From Chloroflexota bacterium (GTDB lineage Bacteria > Chloroflexota > UBA5177 > JANWHV01), in the NCBI GenBank assembly GCA_025924845.1, contig JAICHN010000195.1, positions 1 through 9,229 on the forward strand: a stretch of 9,229 nt of DNA. The letters are read 5' to 3'. Position numbers and translations under genes: made by a program. The notes below the pieces were generated by a model that saw only the letters and a program-made list of their open reading frames with translations, was not told the origin of the DNA and ran no database searches. How positions within the stretch are numbered: position 1 is the stretch's first letter; each line of letters starts with the position of its first letter. Positions 6,685-9,229 of this stretch are shown here, piece by piece.

Positions 6685-6966
6685 TCAGCGAGCGCCTCCG
6701 GCCACGGCGGGCACAATGGACAGTTCGGCGCCGTCACTCAGCGGCGTCTCCAGCCCGTCCAGAAAGCGGATGTCCTCCTCACCTACGAAGAGATTGACGA
6801 AACGGCGCAGTTGCGCCTGCTCGTCGTAGACCCGCTCGCCCAATTCGGGGTACGCGGCGACCAGCGAGTCCAGCGCCTCGCGCACGGTGGTACCGGTGGC
6901 GTCGACGCGTGCGGCGCCGCCGGTTATGCGGCGCAAAGGGGAGGGTATACGAACGGTCACAGCCAT
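6685..6966 (-). CDS. MoaD/ThiS/CysO-type ubiquitin-like sulfur carrier protein
   Basis: This 93-residue protein has the beta-grasp pattern of small sulfur carriers, which are adenylated at a C-terminal Gly-Gly by an E1-like enzyme, thiocarboxylated, and then donate sulfur to cofactor or amino-acid synthesis. It opens MAVTVRIPSPLRRITGG, has the helix TVREALDSLVAAYPELGERV (27-46) and the strand FVNLFVGEEDIRFL, and ends LSDGAELSIVPAVAGGAR. The IVPAVAGG end is typical. The Gly-Gly at 90-91 is not terminal: Ala92 and Arg93 follow, so maturation by a protease would be needed. No E1-like, JAMM-protease or molybdopterin gene is visible nearby. Threonine synthase lies upstream on the same strand beyond the Uma2 gene, so a CysO-like amino-acid role is more likely than a MoaD role, but this is inference. 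The ATG at 6966 has AAAGGA nine bases upstream. A TTG at 6984 would add six residues and destroy that ribosome binding site. Confidence 0.88.
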   Translation of the reverse strand: MAVTVRIPSPLRRITGGAARVDATGTTVREALDSLVAAYPELGERVYDEQAQLRRFVNLFVGEEDIRFLDGLETPLSDGAELSIVPAVAGGAR

Positions 6967-7111
6967 GCTCCACGGTCCTTTCAAGATAGCTTACGCCTGA
7001 CGAGGCGGCTACCGGCTATTCTTCCGCCTAGTGTACCGAATGGCGGAGCCACCCGGATCGGGCCCGGGATGCACGGGGTGTGCCTCTCGTTTGTGGGCGA
7101 GGCCGCATGGG

Positions 7112-7211
7112 AGGGGCGCGGGTCTCCAGGCCCGCTTGGTTCAGCCATGGTGCGCCCCTAGATCACGACCACGAATCCGACCGGCAGCGCGTTCACAACC
7201 GCCAGGGGCGC
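7112..7211. repeat. Nested inverted repeats, possible REP-like intergenic element
   Basis: Bases 7118-7135 form a compact hairpin: GCGGG (7118-7122) pairs with CCCGC (7131-7135), with inner T-G and C-G pairs closing a TCCA loop. Around it, AGGGGCGC (7112-7119) is inverted as GCGCCCCT (7152-7159) and recurs in direct orientation at 7204-7211, so the middle copy can pair with either partner. The core resembles the GC-rich, CCAGG-centred palindromes dispersed between genes in some GC-rich bacteria. Copy number cannot be judged from one window. Confidence 0.4.
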
Positions 7212-7217
7212 CCTTAA

Positions 7218-7253
7218 TACGGATGCCGGGGCGCGGCGCCGGCATTACGGATG
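7218..7253. repeat. Eight-base direct repeats flanking a GC-rich palindrome
   Basis: TACGGATG occurs at 7218-7225 and again at 7246-7253. Overlapping and between the copies, ATGCCGG (7223-7229) and CCGGCAT (7239-7245) form a seven-base-pair hairpin with a nine-base GC-rich loop. It lies 40-80 bases before the Uma2 start, next to the TACACT at 7254. It may be an operator or the trace of a small insertion. Neither is shown. Confidence 0.4.
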
Positions 7254-7295
7254 TACACTAAGACAAAAGACCCAGCCATGGAGGATATGTGAGCC

Positions 7296-8084
7296 GTGGT
7301 ACTACGCGCCGAACGACTGATCGATTGGTCCACCTTTCCCACGAGCGACGGTGAGCCAATGGCGGAAACTGAAACGCATCGCGTGCAGATGAATGATCTC
7401 ATCTTCGCCCTTGATACCCTTGTCGCTTCGGTTGAGCGCGTCTACGTGGGCGGCAACATGCTCATGTATTACAATCCGGCCTCGGGACTGGATCATGTGT
7501 CTGCCGACGTGTTCGTCACGTTCGGCGTGGCGCGCGGCCTACGCCAAAAATGGGAGACCTGGCGGGAAGGCGGCGCCTTTGCCGACGTGGTATTCGAGAT
7601 TTCGTCGCCCAGCACGATTCGGGAGGATCTTGGCCCAAAAATGGCCAAATACGTCGCGCTCGGGGTCAAGGAATACTACATCTACGACCCGCTCAAGGAT
7701 TTAAGTCCTTATCTGCGGGGTTACAGCTTGATCGGTGGGCACTACGAGCCGTTACCTCAACTCACCGGCGGCATGGGCTATCGCAGTCCAATTCTGGGAA
7801 CGGAACTCCGCGTGATTGGCGACTGGTTGCGAGTGATCGACCCGGTCAGCGGCGAGCCGCTGCTGATTCCGGCGGAATTGGCCGCGGCCCGCCGAGAAGC
7901 CGAGGAACGAGCGGCATATCAGGCAGAAAGGGCGCGGCGCGAGAGCGAGCGCGCGCAAAGCGAAGCGCAACGTGCGCAACGCGAAGCGCAACGTGCCGAC
8001 CGTGAAGCGCGTGCCCGGCAAGGCGCCGAGGCCGCTTTACAAGAAGCGTTAGCGGAGTTGGCCCGGTTGCGCGGCAACGGCTGA
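7296..8084 (+). CDS. Uma2-family (DUF820, restriction-endonuclease-like fold) protein with coiled-coil tail
   Basis: This 262-residue protein belongs to the Uma2 family, a PD-(D/E)xK-like nuclease fold that is abundant in Chloroflexota and cyanobacteria and whose biological role is poorly known. Residues 1-190 carry the domain: FPTSDGEPMAETETHRVQM (14-32), YVGGNMLMYYNP (50-61), SADVFVTFGV with putative catalytic Asp71, DVVFEISSPSTIREDLG with Glu101, and the Lys115/Lys118 to EYYIYDP region. The catalytic pattern looks intact. Residues 192-260 are a charged Ala/Arg/Glu/Gln-rich coiled coil containing seven-residue repeats, likely for oligomerisation. The start is a GTG at 7296: an in-frame TGA lies at 7290-7292 and conserved sequence begins before the next ATG (7359). 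GGAGG (7280-7284) is 11 bases upstream, a long spacing. A tiny ATG GAG GAT ATG TGA frame (7278-7292) overlaps this site. The gene stands opposite to both neighbours. Confidence 0.9.
   Translation: MVLRAERLIDWSTFPTSDGEPMAETETHRVQMNDLIFALDTLVASVERVYVGGNMLMYYNPASGLDHVSADVFVTFGVARGLRQKWETWREGGAFADVVFEISSPSTIREDLGPKMAKYVALGVKEYYIYDPLKDLSPYLRGYSLIGGHYEPLPQLTGGMGYRSPILGTELRVIGDWLRVIDPVSGEPLLIPAELAAARREAEERAAYQAERARRESERAQSEAQRAQREAQRADREARARQGAEAALQEALAELARLRGNG
7932..8015 (+). repeat. 21-base tandem repeats encoding coiled-coil heptads
   Basis: Within the Uma2 gene, 7953-7973 and 7974-7994 are 21-base units differing at one base. Diverged units flank them at 7932-7952 and 7995-8015. In frame they encode ARRESER, AQSEAQR, AQREAQR and ADREARA, one helical heptad each. 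The near-identity of the two middle units indicates recent tandem duplication and a tail length that may vary between strains. Confidence 0.85.
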
Positions 8085-8094
8085 GCAACCGGGC
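8061..8094. terminator. Hairpin spanning the Uma2 stop, probable shared terminator with threonine synthase
   Basis: GCCCGGTTGC (8061-8070) and GCAACCGGGC (8085-8094) form a perfect ten-base-pair stem with a 14-base loop ending in the Uma2 TGA (8082-8084). A competing eight-base stem pairs GGCTGAGC (8079-8086) with GCTCAGCC (8107-8114), whose arms contain the stop codons of the two convergent genes. There is no T-run on either strand. With only 24 bases between the genes, this is the likely transcription end for both. Confidence 0.5.
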
Positions 8095-8108
8095 CCAGCG
8101 CTCGCGGC

Positions 8109-9229
8109 TCAGCCGACCGCCACTTCCTCGCGGCGCCCCGTCGGCACGGCCGCGGCGAAGGAGCGTAGATTGGGAGCGATCCGAAATGGGGTTGCCAGGT
8201 GCTCGGCCACGGCGTCCGGCGTCTTGAGGCCGTTGCCGGTGATGTACGCCACCACGCGCTCCCCGCGGCGAATCACTCCGGATTGAGCCAATTTCTTCAG
8301 CACGGCCACGGTCACGCCGCCCGCCGTCTCGGCGAAGATGCCTTCGGTACGCGCGAGCAACGAGATGCCTTCACTGATTTCCGGATCAGCGGCGGCCCCT
8401 ATGGCCCCGTCCGTTTGGCGGGCGAGGTCAAGGGCAAACGGGCCGTCGGCGGGGTCGCCGATGGCCAGGGAGCGAGCAATCGTATGCGGCTTCACCGGGC
8501 GGATCTCGTTGGAGCCTTCGGCGAACGCGGTGGCCACGGGAGAGCAGCCCTGTGCCTGGGCGCCGGAGAAGCGGATGGGGTGCGAAGCAATCAATCCTAG
8601 CTTCATCAACTCCTGTAGCCCCTTATGTATCTTCACCATGAGGGCGCCCGAGGCAATCGGTACGACCACATGGTCAGGGGCCTCCCAGCCCAATTGCTCA
8701 GCGACCTCGAAGCCGAGCGTTTTGGAGCCCTCGGCGTAATAGGGGCGCAGATTCACATTGGCGAAGCCCCAACCGTACTCGTCGGCAAGTTCGGCACAGA
8801 GCCGATTTACCTGGTCGTACGTACCGTCCACCTGCACCAGGTTCGGCCCATAGACCAGGGCATTGACTACCTTGTTTATTTCAAGGTCGGCCGGAACCAA
8901 CACGAAGCAGCGCAGCCCAGCCACCGCCGCCGCCGCCGCGACCGCGCAGGCCAGGTTTCCCGTTGAGGCACAGGCAAAGGTATCCAGGCCCAATTCCACG
9001 GCACGGGTGCTTGCCACGGCCACCACGCGATCCTTGAACGAGTAGGTGGGGTTCACGCAGTCGTTCTTGAGATACAGATTATCCAGGCCCAGGACACGCC
9101 CCAGACGCTCGGCGCGGATGAGCGGCGTGCAGCCGGCGCCGAGATCCACGGGATGATCGGTCGAAACAGGAAGGAAGTCCCGATAGCGCCAGATCGTGCG
9201 GGGGCCCCGTTCAATCCGTTCACGCGATA
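8109..9229 (-). CDS. thrC: Threonine synthase, 5' end beyond the window
   Basis: The frame is open at the right edge and runs 372 codons to TGA at 8109-8111. The enzyme is a cytosolic PLP-dependent lyase that converts O-phosphohomoserine to threonine and phosphate. The visible part begins RERIERGPRTIWRYRDFLPV (after one Ser), which is conserved in the family, so the GTG at 9149 is not the true start and an N-terminal segment is missing. Counting from that GTG codon, the PLP lysine is Lys39 in NPTYSFKDR, the phosphate-binding loop is ASTGN (61-65), and VPIASGAL (163-170), SGAQAQGCSP (195-204), IFAETAGGVT (271-280) and ITGNGLKT (303-310) follow, all intact. The C-terminus (VPTGRREEVAVG) is short. 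A related PLP role, such as sulfur transfer with the nearby carrier protein, cannot be excluded but is less likely. It converges on the Uma2 gene with 24 bases between stops. Confidence 0.92.
   Translation of the reverse strand, partial: SRERIERGPRTIWRYRDFLPVSTDHPVDLGAGCTPLIRAERLGRVLGLDNLYLKNDCVNPTYSFKDRVVAVASTRAVELGLDTFACASTGNLACAVAAAAAVAGLRCFVLVPADLEINKVVNALVYGPNLVQVDGTYDQVNRLCAELADEYGWGFANVNLRPYYAEGSKTLGFEVAEQLGWEAPDHVVVPIASGALMVKIHKGLQELMKLGLIASHPIRFSGAQAQGCSPVATAFAEGSNEIRPVKPHTIARSLAIGDPADGPFALDLARQTDGAIGAAADPEISEGISLLARTEGIFAETAGGVTVAVLKKLAQSGVIRRGERVVAYITGNGLKTPDAVAEHLATPFRIAPNLRSFAAAVPTGRREEVAVG

Larger units (their letters stand above)
6967..7295. other. Repeat-rich divergent intergenic region between the sulfur carrier and Uma2 genes
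   Basis: This 329-base stretch has no credible gene; its open frames have no ribosome binding site or recognisable product. It must hold promoters for two divergent genes. On the minus strand TACACT (7035-7030) could serve as -10 for the carrier gene, and on the plus strand TACACT (7254-7259) could serve the Uma2 gene, but neither has a clear -35. The eight bases 7029-7036 and 7253-7260 are perfect inverted copies (TAGTGTAC and GTACACTA). The predicted carrier leader contains competing stems: 6994-6998 with 7003-7007, and 7003-7008 with 7024-7029. Two further hairpin structures are listed separately. Confidence 0.6.

Noticed and set aside
6967..7035. Riboswitch (molybdenum cofactor or thiamine type) in the sulfur-carrier leader
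   Set aside because: The predicted leader is only about 60 bases with small alternative stems and lacks the conserved elements and size of those riboswitches.
7031..7261. 76-codon plus-strand frame in the carrier/Uma2 spacer
   Set aside because: It translates the inverted repeats into Gly/Pro/Arg-rich sequence, has no ribosome binding site, and ends inside the region expected to be the Uma2 promoter.
9147..9149. GTG at 9149 as the start of threonine synthase
   Set aside because: The frame remains open to the window edge and the upstream codons encode GPRTIWRYRDFLPV, conserved in the family, so the true start is outside.
1..9229. tRNA, rRNA, CRISPR array, insertion sequence or known defence cluster
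   Set aside because: I saw no cloverleaf, no rRNA-like stretch, no regularly spaced repeats, no transposase or integrase motifs, and no recognisable defence genes beyond the single Uma2-family protein, whose role in defence is not established.

Overview
The window is GC-rich bacterial chromosome with tightly packed genes on both strands. It shows no tRNA, rRNA, CRISPR array or transposase. Gene content and style suggest a Chloroflexota-like bacterium, possibly from a metagenome: a Uma2-family nuclease with a long charged coiled-coil tail, a CHASE2 adenylate cyclase, a secreted kelch protein with a Pro/Thr/Ser/Ala linker, and a threonine synthase near a MoaD/ThiS-type protein. That assignment is inference from overall resemblance, not from a marker gene.

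Layout, left to right. (1) 1-295, plus: the C-terminal part of an M24 metallopeptidase (Xaa-Pro aminopeptidase type), cut by the window edge, followed by a long hairpin. (2) 386-2257, minus: a secreted kelch beta-propeller with a C-terminal domain resembling P19/Tp34-type metal-binding proteins. (3) 2258-2555: a divergent intergenic region with a Pho-box-like direct repeat correctly placed for a PhoB-type promoter of the kelch gene. (4) 2556-4415, plus: a membrane CHASE2/class III adenylate cyclase with all catalytic residues. (5) 4423-4596, minus: a 57-residue single-pass membrane protein with its own plausible promoter. (6) 4731-5609 and 5650-6516, minus: a PAP2-like membrane protein whose phosphatase motifs are degraded, downstream of a fumarylacetoacetate-hydrolase-family enzyme and probably in one transcript with it. 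(7) 6685-6966, minus: a MoaD/ThiS/CysO-type sulfur carrier whose GG is followed by two extra residues. (8) 6967-7295: a 329-base divergent intergenic region full of short inverted and direct repeats. (9) 7296-8084, plus: the Uma2-family protein. (10) 8109 to the right edge, minus: threonine synthase, 5' end outside the window.

How the parts may fit together. The kelch gene and the cyclase are divergently transcribed from one shared control region, so an envelope protein and a cAMP sensor may be co-regulated. The sulfur carrier and threonine synthase share a strand, and the opposite-strand Uma2 gene lies between them, which looks like a gene inserted into an older pair. No complete novel multi-gene system is evident. 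The points most worth following are the kelch/P19-like fusion under a Pho-box-like element, the degenerate PAP2 protein, the GG-plus-two carrier tail and the repeat-rich spacer at 6967-7295.
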